Shown piece by piece: positions 9,632-18,498 of a DNA stretch of 64,000 nucleotides (within the stretch, counting starts at the first letter, position 1; the number at the start of each line of letters is the position of its first letter). This stretch comes from Rubellimicrobium arenae (GTDB lineage Bacteria; Pseudomonadota; Alphaproteobacteria; Rhodobacterales; Rhodobacteraceae): NCBI RefSeq assembly GCF_017916275.1, contig NZ_JAFMST010000011.1, forward strand, positions 1-64,000, given 5' to 3'. Both the position numbers and the translations under genes were made by a program. Under the pieces are notes generated by a model, which was not told the origin of the DNA, did no database searches, and saw nothing but the letters and a program-made list of their open reading frames with translations.

Positions 9632-10657
9632 TCACGTCGTCTCCTGCCCGCCTTCGTCGCCCGAGGGACTGGCCCGTCCCATGGACATCAGAACCGCCCG
9701 GCGGAGCGTGTCGGCGTAGCGGCGGTACTCCTCGGAGCGCTCCTCGTACATCTCGGCCACGGCGCGGCGCCCCGAGTTGCGGCCGTCCTCCGCCATGCGG
9801 CTGACCAGCTCGGCCCGCTCCTCGATGATGCGCAGCGCCACCCGCAGCGCCTCGTCCACCGTGTTCTCCTGCTCGTAGGCCAGCACCTCGGCGGTCTTGG
9901 CATGCCCCACCTGGCAGCGGAAGCGGAGCGGCCCGGGCCCGCGGACCTGGGACATGACGCCCCCGCAGTCGGGACAGACAAGCGGGGATGGATCGGCAAA
10001 GCGGCTGACCACGCCGCTGTCGACCCGCTCGCCCGCGGCGATGTCGACCTCGAGCTGGATCTCGGGCGGGATCAGGACGCGGGGGCCGGCCGCCTCGCGC
10101 ACAAGGTCCGAAAGCACGTCACCCAGGCGCGTGGAGGGGCCGACGAGGTCCGCCGTCACGGCCCGGAGCCCGGCCAGCGGCATCTCGTCCGCAATGGCGT
10201 CCTGCGGGTCCTGCACGAGCGCGAGTCCCCCGCAGCGCTTGATCGCCGAAAGCCCCGCCGCCCCATCGTTGAGAAGCCCGCTCAGCAGCACGCCCACCAC
10301 GCGAGAGCCGTAGGACACCGCCGCCGAGCGGAACAGCGGGTCGATGGCGGGGCGCGCCATGTTCTCGCGCGGGCCGCGCCCCAGGCGGATGTGCCCGTCC
10401 ACGAGCAGGAGGTGCCGGTCGGGGACACCCAGGTAGATGTGCCCGGGCTCGATGGGCATGCCGTCCTCGGCCGGCCGGACCGGAAGGTGGCTCGCGGCCT
10501 GGGTCACCGTGGCGAGGATTCCGAGGCTCCGTGCCGGGATGTGCAGGACCACGAACACCGACGCGGGCAGATCGGACGGCAGGGCGCCCAGGATGGTCTT
10601 CAGCGGCGCGGTCGCGCCCGACGATCCCCCGATCACGATGATGTCCCGGGTGTCCAC
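9632..10657 (-). CDS. CheB-type methylesterase with C-terminal zinc ribbon
   Basis: With the GTG start at 10657 (AGGAG at 10668-10672) the protein has 341 residues. A CheB esterase domain fills residues 5-180 with all three catalytic residues: Ser12 in GGSSGA, His39 in VVLHIP, Asp131 in LSGLLNDGAAG. There is no receiver domain. The C-terminal half holds a zinc-ribbon-like C-x2-C...C-x3-H set (CPDCGG, then FRCQVGH) and a charged helical tail. The frame is open further upstream, but that extension is Arg/Pro-rich and unlikely to be translated. It lies 135 nt upstream of the CheB-CheR fusion gene and may supply the esterase activity that the fusion lacks (inference). Confidence 0.9.
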   Translation of the reverse strand: MDTRDIIVIGGSSGATAPLKTILGALPSDLPASVFVVLHIPARSLGILATVTQAASHLPVRPAEDGMPIEPGHIYLGVPDRHLLLVDGHIRLGRGPRENMARPAIDPLFRSAAVSYGSRVVGVLLSGLLNDGAAGLSAIKRCGGLALVQDPQDAIADEMPLAGLRAVTADLVGPSTRLGDVLSDLVREAAGPRVLIPPEIQLEVDIAAGERVDSGVVSRFADPSPLVCPDCGGVMSQVRGPGPLRFRCQVGHAKTAEVLAYEQENTVDEALRVALRIIEERAELVSRMAEDGRNSGRRAVAEMYEERSEEYRRYADTLRRAVLMSMGRASPSGDEGGQETT

Positions 10658-10773
10658 GGGGGCCGCGCTCCTGGTAAGGCGTGGGGGGGAACAACCGCCG
10701 GCTTCGATATGTTCCGCAATCAGTCGGGTCCTGGTTGCAGGCAGGCCCGCCACGACGGCGAGGAGGGGAGGCC

Positions 10774-11061
10774 ATGCTGAATCTGGCGACCGAGAGGGCG
10801 ACCCTCGCAAAGGCCGAGCGGGACATCGCGGAGGGCGAAGCGCGCATCGCCAACCAGGCCGATCTCGTGGGCCGACTGCGGGCAACGGGGCAGGACATCG
10901 GCATGGCCGAGGCGCTCCTGGCCACTCTCCAGGGGACGCTGCGGCAGTGGCAGGACCATCGGGACGAGATACTGCGCACCATCGCGCGGCTGGAGCAGGA
11001 GTCGGCGCCAGCCGGGGAGGAGCCGGGTCCCGGCACCACCGGCGGCACGCAGCCTTTGTAG
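10774..11061 (+). CDS. Small coiled-coil hypothetical protein (95 aa)
   Basis: The ATG is preceded by a strong GAGGAGGGGAG. The protein is almost wholly helical and charged (LATERATLAKAERDIAEGEARIANQADLVGRLR in part) and then has a Gly/Pro tail. It has no Cys, no membrane segment and no known domain. It is divergent from the zinc-ribbon CheB gene, with the starts 116 nt apart. Small proteins of this shape are often found beside stress-signalling genes in alphaproteobacteria; the function is unknown. Confidence 0.65.
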   Translation: MLNLATERATLAKAERDIAEGEARIANQADLVGRLRATGQDIGMAEALLATLQGTLRQWQDHRDEILRTIARLEQESAPAGEEPGPGTTGGTQPL

Positions 11062-11149
11062 CGTCGCCGTCAGTCGCAGCGCGCCGGGCCCGTCATGACA
11101 TTCGCTCCGCGATCGTTCGCCTGGGCACGCCCTTGGATCGGGCGCGGCG

Positions 11150-11881
11150 TCAGCCCTTGGCGCCCACCAGCCGGTCGAATTCGCCGGTGATGATGCCGTA
11201 GCACTCGCAGGTGGCGCCCAGGAGGCCCTCGCGGTCGAGGATCAGCATCTGCCCACGCTGGTAGGAGATGAGCCCCGCCTTGGCGAGCATCCCGGCCGCG
11301 ACCGACACCGTGGGCCGGCGCACGCCCAGCATCTGCGCCAGGAACTCCTGGGTGAGGGGGAAGGAGGGCTCGCCCACCCGGTCCTGGGTCATGAGCAGCC
11401 AGCGCGCGCAGCGCTCCTCGACCTCATGCGTGCGGTTGCACGAGGCGTTCTGCGCCATCTGGTTCATGAGCGCGAGCGTGTAGCGCAGGAGCCGCCGGGT
11501 CAGCTCCGGGCAGCGTCCGATCACCGACCGGAAGTCCTCCGCCCTGATCCGGGCTCCTTCGCCCGGAACCTGGATGAAAGCCTTGCTGGCCATCTGGTCG
11601 GCCCCGAGGAAGACCGGCAGGCCGATCATTCCTTCGGACCCCACGGTCGCGAACTCGAGATCGGCGCCTTCCGGCATCTCGGTGACCAACGAGGCGACGC
11701 CGCGATGGATGAACCAGACATGCTCGACCCGGCTGTTGGCCACGTAGAGGTCCTCGCGGTAGAGCAGGGGGACCGTTTCCAGGTGCGGTCCCAGGATCCC
11801 CCGCTCCTCGGGGGGGAGGGCCTCCAGGATGCGGTTCACGGGTGGTCGTTTCGGAACCACGCCCCGGTCTGGCTTCTGCAT
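11150..11881 (-). CDS. Crp/Fnr-family transcription regulator
   Basis: 243 residues: a cyclic-nucleotide-binding-like beta barrel (about 25-140) followed by a Crp-type winged helix (about 160-230) with the recognition region TQEFLAQMLGVRRPTVSVAAGML. It lacks the Cys cluster of Fnr and the conserved Arg/Ser pocket expected for cAMP, so the effector is unknown. It is divergent from a CheB gene, with about 93 nt between the starts. Regulators of this subfamily often sit beside CheB and HWE kinase genes in alphaproteobacteria. Confidence 0.9.
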   Translation of the reverse strand: MQKPDRGVVPKRPPVNRILEALPPEERGILGPHLETVPLLYREDLYVANSRVEHVWFIHRGVASLVTEMPEGADLEFATVGSEGMIGLPVFLGADQMASKAFIQVPGEGARIRAEDFRSVIGRCPELTRRLLRYTLALMNQMAQNASCNRTHEVEERCARWLLMTQDRVGEPSFPLTQEFLAQMLGVRRPTVSVAAGMLAKAGLISYQRGQMLILDREGLLGATCECYGIITGEFDRLVGAKG

Positions 11882-11974
11882 GCGATGTCCCTTCTGGACG
11901 AGGTTGCTGGAACGGCGACCGTGTCATCTGGCGGACAGAGCGGCGGCCACCTATGTAAGCTGTCGAACACAACC

Positions 11975-12601
11975 ATGCCCGATCAGACACGTTCCCCCTT
12001 GTCGCCGCGGCCTTGCGACGCCCCTCTTGCGGCGGCCTTGGCCTATGATGTGGTCGTGATCGGCGCCTCGGCTGGCGGCATCGCGGCCCTGCACGATCTG
12101 CTCTCGCGCCTTTCGGCGGATTTTCCGCTGCCCGTCCTTCTCGCGCAGCACCTCTCGGCCACGCTGCCCAGCAAGCTGCCCGAGGTGCTGGGCTACCGCA
12201 CGGGGCTGCGGACGAAGTGGGCCGAGGACGGAGAGGCGCTGCGTCCCGGCACGGTGTTCGTGGCGCCCCCCGACCGCCACCTCCTGGTGGGACCCGAACG
12301 CCGGCTGGCGCTCTCCTCGGCCGAGCGGGTGGGTTGGTGGCGGCCCGCCGTGGACGTGCTGTTCCGGAGCGCGGCGGACGCCTTCGGGGACCGCACCATT
12401 GCCGTTGTGCTGAGCGGTGCCATGTGGGACGGCGCCAGGGGGATGCGCGCCGTGGCCGAGGCGGGCGGCATCACCATCGCCCAGGATGAGGCCTCAGCGG
12501 GGCACTTCGACATGCCCGCCGCCGCGCTGGACCTTGGTCGGGCGGACTTGGCCATGGCGCCCGGAAAGATCGCCCAAGCCCTTCAGGTCCTGATCGGTTG
12601 A
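11975..12601 (+). CDS. CheB-type methylesterase, catalytic domain only
   Basis: 208 residues, a bare CheB esterase domain after a 22-residue leader. The triad is complete: Ser32 in IGASAGG, His59 in LLAQHLS, Asp152 in LSGAMWDGARG. It has no receiver domain, so activity is not controlled by fused phosphorylation. The ATG at 11975 was chosen because it gives the compact family form; the frame is open upstream without good support. This is the third CheB-like domain within 8 kb. Confidence 0.88.
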   Translation: MPDQTRSPLSPRPCDAPLAAALAYDVVVIGASAGGIAALHDLLSRLSADFPLPVLLAQHLSATLPSKLPEVLGYRTGLRTKWAEDGEALRPGTVFVAPPDRHLLVGPERRLALSSAERVGWWRPAVDVLFRSAADAFGDRTIAVVLSGAMWDGARGMRAVAEAGGITIAQDEASAGHFDMPAAALDLGRADLAMAPGKIAQALQVLIG

Positions 12602-13184
12602 GTATGGATCGGCACGGCGGGGACCCGTCGCGCACTGCGCCATGCACGGCGCGGCAAAGGGCCAGACCCCCGAGCCCGCAGTCATGAACGTGGACAGCCC
12701 GTCGGCAAGGACCGGGGGAACGGGGAGCCTGCGGGAATGATGACCGCAGCTGGGTCAGAAGGCCAATCTGGCCGAACTTCCTCAGGCGAAAGGTGGAAGC
12801 CGGGATCGGGGTCGGCCTACGCGCCCCTTGCGAACTTCCGGCGGGGCCAGGCCCGTTGCAGCGGTGACCAACGATGGCGCAGCAGTCAGGGACGCTGCCG
12901 TTCGACGATCCGCGTCCCGGAACACATGCATCTGGACCGTCGGTCCCGGGATGGCAGGACATGGATGGGCCTGCGGGGACCCGGTCCTGGTTGGCTTGGG
13001 GCGGAGGTCGTCGCTGACAGGAGCCGAGCCGTAGCGCGGGCGAAGGATGCAGGTCCGGGCTGGGCGCCGGTCAGCCGCAGAGGCGGCGCCAAGGTCCCCA
13101 GGGGGTCACCGGCTGGCACGGGCCGGAGCCGTGAAGACGCGGCTTCGGCCCCTGAACGTCTCCCTTTGGACAGCGAAGCTCCAA
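12602..13184. other. Intergenic, no supported gene
   Basis: A 583-bp stretch between the converging CheB and six-PAS genes. Open frames are short and of low-complexity composition. I find no strong hairpin, tRNA or kinase/transposase remnant, and in particular no lost output domain of the PAS protein in any minus-strand frame. Confidence 0.5.
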
Positions 13185-15509
13185 TCAGGCCGAAGCGGCC
13201 ATCGGCCTCGGCCAGCGGTCTTCCAACGGCGCCAGCACGGACACGAAGTGATCATGCCTGCCTTCGGCGTCGTAGGCCGAACTCACCGAAAGGCGGGTCC
13301 GAACCCATTCTCCCGTCGCCGTCCGATAACGCATGGGAACCGAGAATGACGACACCTCGCGCCGCAGCAGCGCCTGGGTCTCGTCCCAGGCCTTGGCGTA
13401 ATCGATCGGATGGGCCACTTGCTGCGCCGTCAGAGCCGTCAACTCCTCCATCGGCCATCCCAGGATCTCGCCGAACCGCTGGTTCGCCTCGATGATCCGG
13501 CCATCCATGGACACACGGGCAATCCCAACGGCCGCCAGTTCGAAGATGCTCCTGTAACGCTCCTGGCTGGCCGCTTCGGCGCGCGCCTCCGCCTGCATGA
13601 TCTCCGTGATGTCCTCGAAGGTGCCGACGGTCTGCACAGGAACGCCGGCATCGAAGACCGGATGGTTCAGGTCACGCACCCAGCGGACCTCGCCGTCCGG
13701 CCGCACGATGCGGTAGACGATCCGGTTGGGCTCTCCTTCACGCTCCCGGGACATCATCTCTTCCACCCGCCCGCGGTCGTCCGGGTGAACCCAGTCGAGA
13801 TAGGTGGCCGGCTCCGACTCCAGGATCCGGGGCGACCTGCCCAGGATGCGCTCACAGCCCGGGGACGAATACAGCGAGCATCCCGTCGCGATATCGGTCT
13901 GGTAGAAGCCCTCCTGCACGGTCTCGGCGATGAGCTTGAGTTGCTCCTCGGTCTTGAGGATCTCGGTCACGTCCTCGACAGTGCCCGCCACATGCGTGAC
14001 GCGCCCGGCCCGGTCGACGATCGGATGGCAGAGGTCGCGCAGGTGCCGGACCGTCCCGTCGGGGCGGGTGATCCGGAAGGCGGTCCGGGTCTGCTGACCC
14101 TGCCGCACCTCCTTCAGCCCGTTGAGGAGCCGAACGCGGTCATCGGCATGAACCCATTCCAGGAAGCCGAAATGGGTCGCACTGCTCTCGGCGAAGGACC
14201 GTCCCCAGATCTTGTCGAGTGCCGGATTGGCATAGAGCACATCGCCCTGCGAGGCGTCGAAGAGGTAGAACCCCTCGCGCACCGTCTCCGTGACCAGCCG
14301 GAGCATGTCCTCGGTCTGCCGGGCGTCCGTGATGTCCTCGACGGAACCCACCACCTGGGTCACCTTGCCGTGGTCGTTCCGGATCGGATAGGCCAGATCC
14401 CGCACCCAACGGATCCGACCATCCGGGTGGGTGATGCGGTACTCCATCCGTCGGCTTCCGCCATTCTCGAGCTGAGCCCAAGCCGACGCCACCACCTCGT
14501 AATCCTCGGGATGGATGGCCCGCTGGTGGGCCCTGACATCATCCGGGAATGTCCCTTCCGGACGGCCGCAGATATCCTCGTAGGCGGGGCTGGCGTAAAG
14601 GAGGCGCCAGTTGTCCCAATCGAACTGGTAGAATCCCTCGCGCACCGTGGTCGTGATAAGATTGAGCCGCTCGAGCGCTTCACGGCCCTCGGTGACGTCC
14701 CGCGACACGCACAGCAGGCTCTGAACCTCGCCATCGGCGTCCCGCATGGGCGTGATCGCCACGTTCCACCATCGACGCTCTCCGGTGGCCGAGATGAACG
14801 GCGCAGTGAAGCGTCCGATGCCGCCCTTGGCCGCATCGCTGACCGCGTTCCAGGCCGAGGCCCGTCCGGCGGCCGTGGGCCAGCGTCCGATCCACGAGCG
14901 GCCCAGCACGACGTCGTCGAGGTCCATCGAGATGGCCGCCGAGCCGGCAGCGTTGATGGTCAGAAGGCGACCGTCGAGCGATAGCGTCTGGATGCAGTCG
15001 GCGTTGGCCTCGATAAGCCGTGCCGCGAATTCCTCCACCTGCCGCCGTTCGGACTCCTTCCGCTCTGCTTCTGCCGTCAGTCGGGCGGCATGGACTTCGC
15101 TCTCGCGCCGACGGTCGTCGACGTCGGTGGCGTGCCCGATCCAGTGCACGATGCGCCGGTTCTCCCGAACCGGCCTTGCGCGGACGAGGTACCAGTCATG
15201 ATCACCCGAGGCCGTCCGGATCCGGTACTCGAGCTCGAAGGGTTCGCTGGCGCTGATCGCTCGTCCCCAGGCACGGGCCACCCGGATGCGATCATCACGG
15301 TGGATGGCGCTGATCCAGCCGCCACCCAGCCATTCGTCTTCGCTCAGCCCGGTCGCCTTCTGCACCTCGGCATTCGCGAAAACGCAGGCTCCGCCCGTAT
15401 CGCAGATGAAGACGAGTGCGGGAATCCCGTCCAGCAGGATCTCGAAATCGACTCGTCTCCGCCACGAGGTTGGTTTCGGAGCCCCACCACTGCCTGCCGT
15501 CCCGTTCAT
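13185..15509 (-). CDS. Six-PAS-domain protein without an output domain
   Basis: About 774 residues, entirely PAS/PAC modules: about 25-140, 160-280, 285-405, 410-530, 535-650 and 660-774. Modules 3-5 are tandem copies, each opening with TVREGFYQFD, TVREGFYLFD or TVQEGFYQTD and each ending in a VEDI/VEDVT/FEDI-TEI type PAC. No HisKA, HWE, GGDEF, EAL, MCP or DNA-binding domain follows; the gene stops a few residues after the last PAS. No signal peptide or membrane segment is seen, so it is cytoplasmic. The ATG at 15509 has GAGG close upstream; a GTG at 15548 is the alternative. It may be an input-only scaffold for another kinase, or a sensor that lost its transmitter. Confidence 0.85.
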   Translation of the reverse strand: MNGTAGSGGAPKPTSWRRRVDFEILLDGIPALVFICDTGGACVFANAEVQKATGLSEDEWLGGGWISAIHRDDRIRVARAWGRAISASEPFELEYRIRTASGDHDWYLVRARPVRENRRIVHWIGHATDVDDRRRESEVHAARLTAEAERKESERRQVEEFAARLIEANADCIQTLSLDGRLLTINAAGSAAISMDLDDVVLGRSWIGRWPTAAGRASAWNAVSDAAKGGIGRFTAPFISATGERRWWNVAITPMRDADGEVQSLLCVSRDVTEGREALERLNLITTTVREGFYQFDWDNWRLLYASPAYEDICGRPEGTFPDDVRAHQRAIHPEDYEVVASAWAQLENGGSRRMEYRITHPDGRIRWVRDLAYPIRNDHGKVTQVVGSVEDITDARQTEDMLRLVTETVREGFYLFDASQGDVLYANPALDKIWGRSFAESSATHFGFLEWVHADDRVRLLNGLKEVRQGQQTRTAFRITRPDGTVRHLRDLCHPIVDRAGRVTHVAGTVEDVTEILKTEEQLKLIAETVQEGFYQTDIATGCSLYSSPGCERILGRSPRILESEPATYLDWVHPDDRGRVEEMMSREREGEPNRIVYRIVRPDGEVRWVRDLNHPVFDAGVPVQTVGTFEDITEIMQAEARAEAASQERYRSIFELAAVGIARVSMDGRIIEANQRFGEILGWPMEELTALTAQQVAHPIDYAKAWDETQALLRREVSSFSVPMRYRTATGEWVRTRLSVSSAYDAEGRHDHFVSVLAPLEDRWPRPMAASA

Positions 15510-15888
15510 CTCCGCCTCTATCGCCGACCGTCCGAGTCGGACGCCCACAACCTACCCCAGCACATCTCTTCTGCTTGCTGGTTGAGGCGGCTTCTAGAGG
15601 GAAGCGCGACAGGTTTGCAGCACGACCGCGTCAGGCGCCCGAAAATTGCCCCAGAGAGTGGGTGCCTGACCGGCTCCCGAATGCACCACATGCCTTGGTC
15701 TGCCCGAGCAATCCCCTCTCTGTGGTGCCTCGGCATCTTTACGACTCGGCCGTCGACGCTCTAGCATCCGCTCAGGCATAAGCGTTTCTGGTCGCAGTCG
15801 AACCAGCAGGCCACTTAGCCGAACTGGGAGGCGCATTGCGACGGCGGCCAGCCGGCCAAGTTCACGATGCATACGAGAGGGTCGATCC
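15510..15888. other. Divergent intergenic region
   Basis: 379 bp between the divergent starts of the six-PAS gene and a hypothetical gene. It must carry their promoters, but I cannot identify -35/-10 boxes with confidence. No repeat or RNA gene is apparent. Confidence 0.4.
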
Positions 15889-16377
15889 GTGTCCGAACAC
15901 TGCATCCAGTCCGCCCCTCGGCCGATGGTGAAAGAGACGGTCGAGACCACTGCCCCGGAGAGCAGGGCTCCTGCTGGATCGCGGCCGACGCTCGGCTTGT
16001 CCTTGGGCTCCACTTCGTCTGGACAGGGCCGGACGCCCCTGGCTACTCCCGTGACTCAGGAGCCGCAGGACTCCGCGTCGCAGCCTGGGGCGCAACTGAC
16101 CGCACTGGCCGAGTTGATGGACAACTGGGGCGCCGCACTGCCCCGATGGGACAGCCAGGTCGCGGAACCCTGGTTCTTCTTCCTTGAACGGGCATACAGC
16201 GCAGAGACCGGGCTGGCGGAGCGGCTGCGCCGCCTCCCGACCTGCCGACTGTCCATGTGTCCGCTGCGGGAGCAGGTGAGGCTGTCCCTCGCGGGCATCA
16301 GCGTGGAAACCGACAGGGGGCTCGCAGCGGCCTGCCAGGCCTGGGCCCAGGAGGCGCGGGTGCTCGGTCGGTCCTGA
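15889..16377 (+). CDS. Hypothetical protein (162 aa)
   Basis: GTG start with GAGAGGG about 8 nt upstream. The first 65 residues are a low-complexity Ser/Thr/Pro/Gly-rich leader. Residues 70-160 look like a folded helical domain (LTALAELMDNWGAALPRWDSQVAEPWFFFLERAYSA in part, then LSMCPLREQVRLSLAGISVETDRGLAAACQAW). The weak resemblance to phasin-like helical proteins is not enough to name it. It stands alone between two minus-strand transcription units. Confidence 0.5.
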   Translation: MSEHCIQSAPRPMVKETVETTAPESRAPAGSRPTLGLSLGSTSSGQGRTPLATPVTQEPQDSASQPGAQLTALAELMDNWGAALPRWDSQVAEPWFFFLERAYSAETGLAERLRRLPTCRLSMCPLREQVRLSLAGISVETDRGLAAACQAWAQEARVLGRS

Positions 16378-16753
16378 AGGTCGATGGCCCAAGCCGACAT
16401 CGTGCTCCGCAGTCCAGCTGGAGGCAGGCCGGTCCGCCTGGGCCTCCGTGCCGGGCCGCGCAGGTTGCAAGAACAGGCGCTGGGCAAGCAGGTTTTCAGT
16501 GCAGTCGACCCGAGCGATCATTCCATGAGTGCGGGCCTTCAGGCCCACTGTCCCGCGAAATGGCGTGCGCGCTTGATCGGTGACGCTGCCGGCCGGTCTG
16601 TCCCATCGGACGACCTTCAAAACGCAGCCAGGTGGTTGCTTCAAGGTCAGGAGTTCGAGAGGGGATGTCCCCCGTTACCGCCTTAGGATGGCCCTTCCAC
16701 CGGGCAGGTTGGGGCGGCCGGTTCTCAGGCCGGCCGGATCCCCGCGCCGGGCC
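16378..16753. other. Intergenic, no supported gene
   Basis: 376 bp. A short open frame at 16384-16686 has no ribosome site or domain. A GC-rich inverted repeat (GGCCGG...CCGGCC) near 16715-16737 lies just past the dehydrogenase stop codon on the minus strand and could help end that transcript, but it lacks a T run. Confidence 0.4.
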
Positions 16754-18070
16754 TTAAGGGGCAGCCGGCGCAGGCGGTGTCGGCTGCTCGGTCGGCGCGA
16801 CCCTCCAGATCGTGTTCGACAGGTCGTCGGCCACGATCAGTGCTCCGCGTGGGTCCACGGTCACCCCGACGGGCCGTCCGCGGGTGTTGTCCTCGTCCAG
16901 AAGGAACCCGGTCACGACATCGATGGGGTCGCCGGCTGGTCGGCCATCCCTGAACGGCACGAACACCACCTTGTAGCCCACCGGTTCGCTGCGGTTCCAA
17001 CTGCCATGCTCACCGACGAAGACCCCGTCTGCGAAGGCATCTCCCATGGCGGGGTTCGAGAACGCGACGCCAAGCGCGGCCACATGCGCCCCCAACGCGT
17101 AATCCGGCTTGATGGCGGAGGCGACCAGATCGGGGTTCTGCGGCTGCGCGCGCGTGTCGACGTTCTGGCCCCAGTAGCTGTAGGGCCAGCCGTAGAAGGC
17201 GCCCTCCTGCACCGATGTCAGGTAATCCGGGACGAGGTCGGGACCGATCTCGTCCCTTTCGTTGACGACTGCCCAAAGCTGGCCTGTCCCGGGCTGGATG
17301 GCCAGAGCGGTGGGATTCCGCAGGCCGGTGGCCAGGGGCCTGTGCGCGCCGGTCGCCACGTCGATCTCCCAGATCATGGCCCGGTTCTCTTCGGCTTCGA
17401 TGCCGCGCTCGGTGATGTTGCTGTTGGAGCCGATGCCGACATAGAGGAAACGGCCGTCGGCGCTGGCGGTCATCGCCTTGGTCCAGTGGTGGTTGATCTC
17501 CGACGGCAGCTCCGTGAGCGTCTCCGGCTCGCCATCCGCTTCGGTCTGGCCGTCGACGTAGTCGAACCGGACGACCGCGTCCTGGTTGGCCACATAAAGC
17601 GCACCATCCACCAAGGCGAGCCCATAGGGCGCATTCAGGCCGTCAGCGAAGACCCCCTGATATTCATAGGTGCCATCCCCGTCGGCATCGCGCAGCAGCG
17701 TCAGCCGATTCCCGCCTTTGACCGAGCTCTTGCCCAGGCTCTTGATGAACCCTGCGATCAGGTCCTTGGGACGTAGTGCCGGCGCGCCACCTCCGGTGCC
17801 TTCGGCGACCAGGATGTCGCCATTGGGCAGAACCAGGGTCTGACGCGGGATCATGAGATCCGTGGCGATAGGCGTGATCGTGTAGCCGTCGGGCACCGTC
17901 GGGAGATCCTCGCCCCACAGCGCGGGCCTTGGAATGGTCATGGAAGGAAGAAGGCCGCGGCTTGGCTCGGGCAGTTCGGGGTCCGAGCCGACCTGCGAGG
18001 AGGCAGACTGGCCCATGGCGAACATGGGGGCGGCCGCAAGTAGGCCGGTCAGCAGGAGCAGGCGCATCAT
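16754..18070 (-). CDS. PQQ-type sugar/sorbosone dehydrogenase, periplasmic
   Basis: 438 residues with a clear signal peptide (MMRLLLLTGLLAAAPMFAMG), so exported. The rest is a beta propeller of the glucose/sorbosone dehydrogenase (GSDH) family: NGDILVAEG, LNAPYGLALVDGALYVAN, LRNPTALAIQPGTGQLW, GAFYGWPYSYWG and FVGEHGSWNRSEPVGYKV are characteristic. Family members oxidise sugars with pyrroloquinoline quinone and pass electrons to the respiratory chain; the actual substrate cannot be read from sequence. Its ATG overlaps the stop of the upstream DUF2231 gene (ATGA), so the two are one unit. The C-terminus is Pro/Ala-rich. Confidence 0.87.
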   Translation of the reverse strand: MMRLLLLTGLLAAAPMFAMGQSASSQVGSDPELPEPSRGLLPSMTIPRPALWGEDLPTVPDGYTITPIATDLMIPRQTLVLPNGDILVAEGTGGGAPALRPKDLIAGFIKSLGKSSVKGGNRLTLLRDADGDGTYEYQGVFADGLNAPYGLALVDGALYVANQDAVVRFDYVDGQTEADGEPETLTELPSEINHHWTKAMTASADGRFLYVGIGSNSNITERGIEAEENRAMIWEIDVATGAHRPLATGLRNPTALAIQPGTGQLWAVVNERDEIGPDLVPDYLTSVQEGAFYGWPYSYWGQNVDTRAQPQNPDLVASAIKPDYALGAHVAALGVAFSNPAMGDAFADGVFVGEHGSWNRSEPVGYKVVFVPFRDGRPAGDPIDVVTGFLLDEDNTRGRPVGVTVDPRGALIVADDLSNTIWRVAPTEQPTPPAPAAP

Positions 18071-18498
18071 CTCATCTCCCTGACGCGAAGCCCGGAGAAG
18101 CCGATCCAGGCGGCCACGAGTGCCAGGGCCGTCGCCAGGATCGACAGGTACAAACCTTCGGGCATGGTAGCCCAGGCATCCTTGGCATGGACGAGGACGT
18201 TGATGAAGCCGGCCACCCAGGTGGCCAGGAGCAGGACAAAGTAGACCACCGCCCGGCCGCTACGGTAGTCGCGGCTGCGGATCAGGTTGATGAAAGCCCA
18301 AAGCAGGGCAAGGCCGCCTCCAAGAAGTCCGCCGGCGTTGAGCCAGGATGCAAAGTTCGCCCACTGAATCTCGAAGGTCCGCGAATAAGCGATGTCACAG
18401 ACGAGAGCGCTCAGGAACAAGGTGAACGGAAAAGCGAGCAGGATGGAGTGAAGCGGATGGAGCGGTCTCAAGGGACCCGGAGCGTATGTGGCAACCAC
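18067..18498 (-). CDS. DUF2231-family integral membrane protein
   Basis: 143 residues from the GTG at 18498, which has AAAGGAGG 4 nt upstream; the longer frame adds an unlikely leader. The start of the fold is the DUF2231 signature RPLHPLHSILLAFPF. Four hydrophobic helices are visible (about 18-38, 48-70, 84-106, 115-135). It is the first gene of a two-gene unit with the PQQ-type dehydrogenase and overlaps it by 4 nt. The pairing suggests a membrane anchor, haem or electron-acceptor partner for the periplasmic enzyme, which is inference. Confidence 0.8.
   Translation of the reverse strand: MVATYAPGPLRPLHPLHSILLAFPFTLFLSALVCDIAYSRTFEIQWANFASWLNAGGLLGGGLALLWAFINLIRSRDYRSGRAVVYFVLLLATWVAGFINVLVHAKDAWATMPEGLYLSILATALALVAAWIGFSGLRVREMR

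Noticed and set aside
6767-10780. Very long plus-strand open frame (1337 codons)
   Set aside because: Antisense to the CheB-CheR-HWE fusion and CheB genes, which have clear domain signatures. Its Arg/Gly/Val/His-rich low-complexity sequence is what a GC-rich complement produces.
12602-13184. Missing kinase domain of the six-PAS protein in another frame
   Set aside because: No H-box, N-box or GGDEF-like sequence was found in minus-strand frames downstream of the stop.
16384-16686. 100-codon plus-strand open frame
   Set aside because: No domain and no convincing ribosome site, and composition like neighbouring shadow frames.
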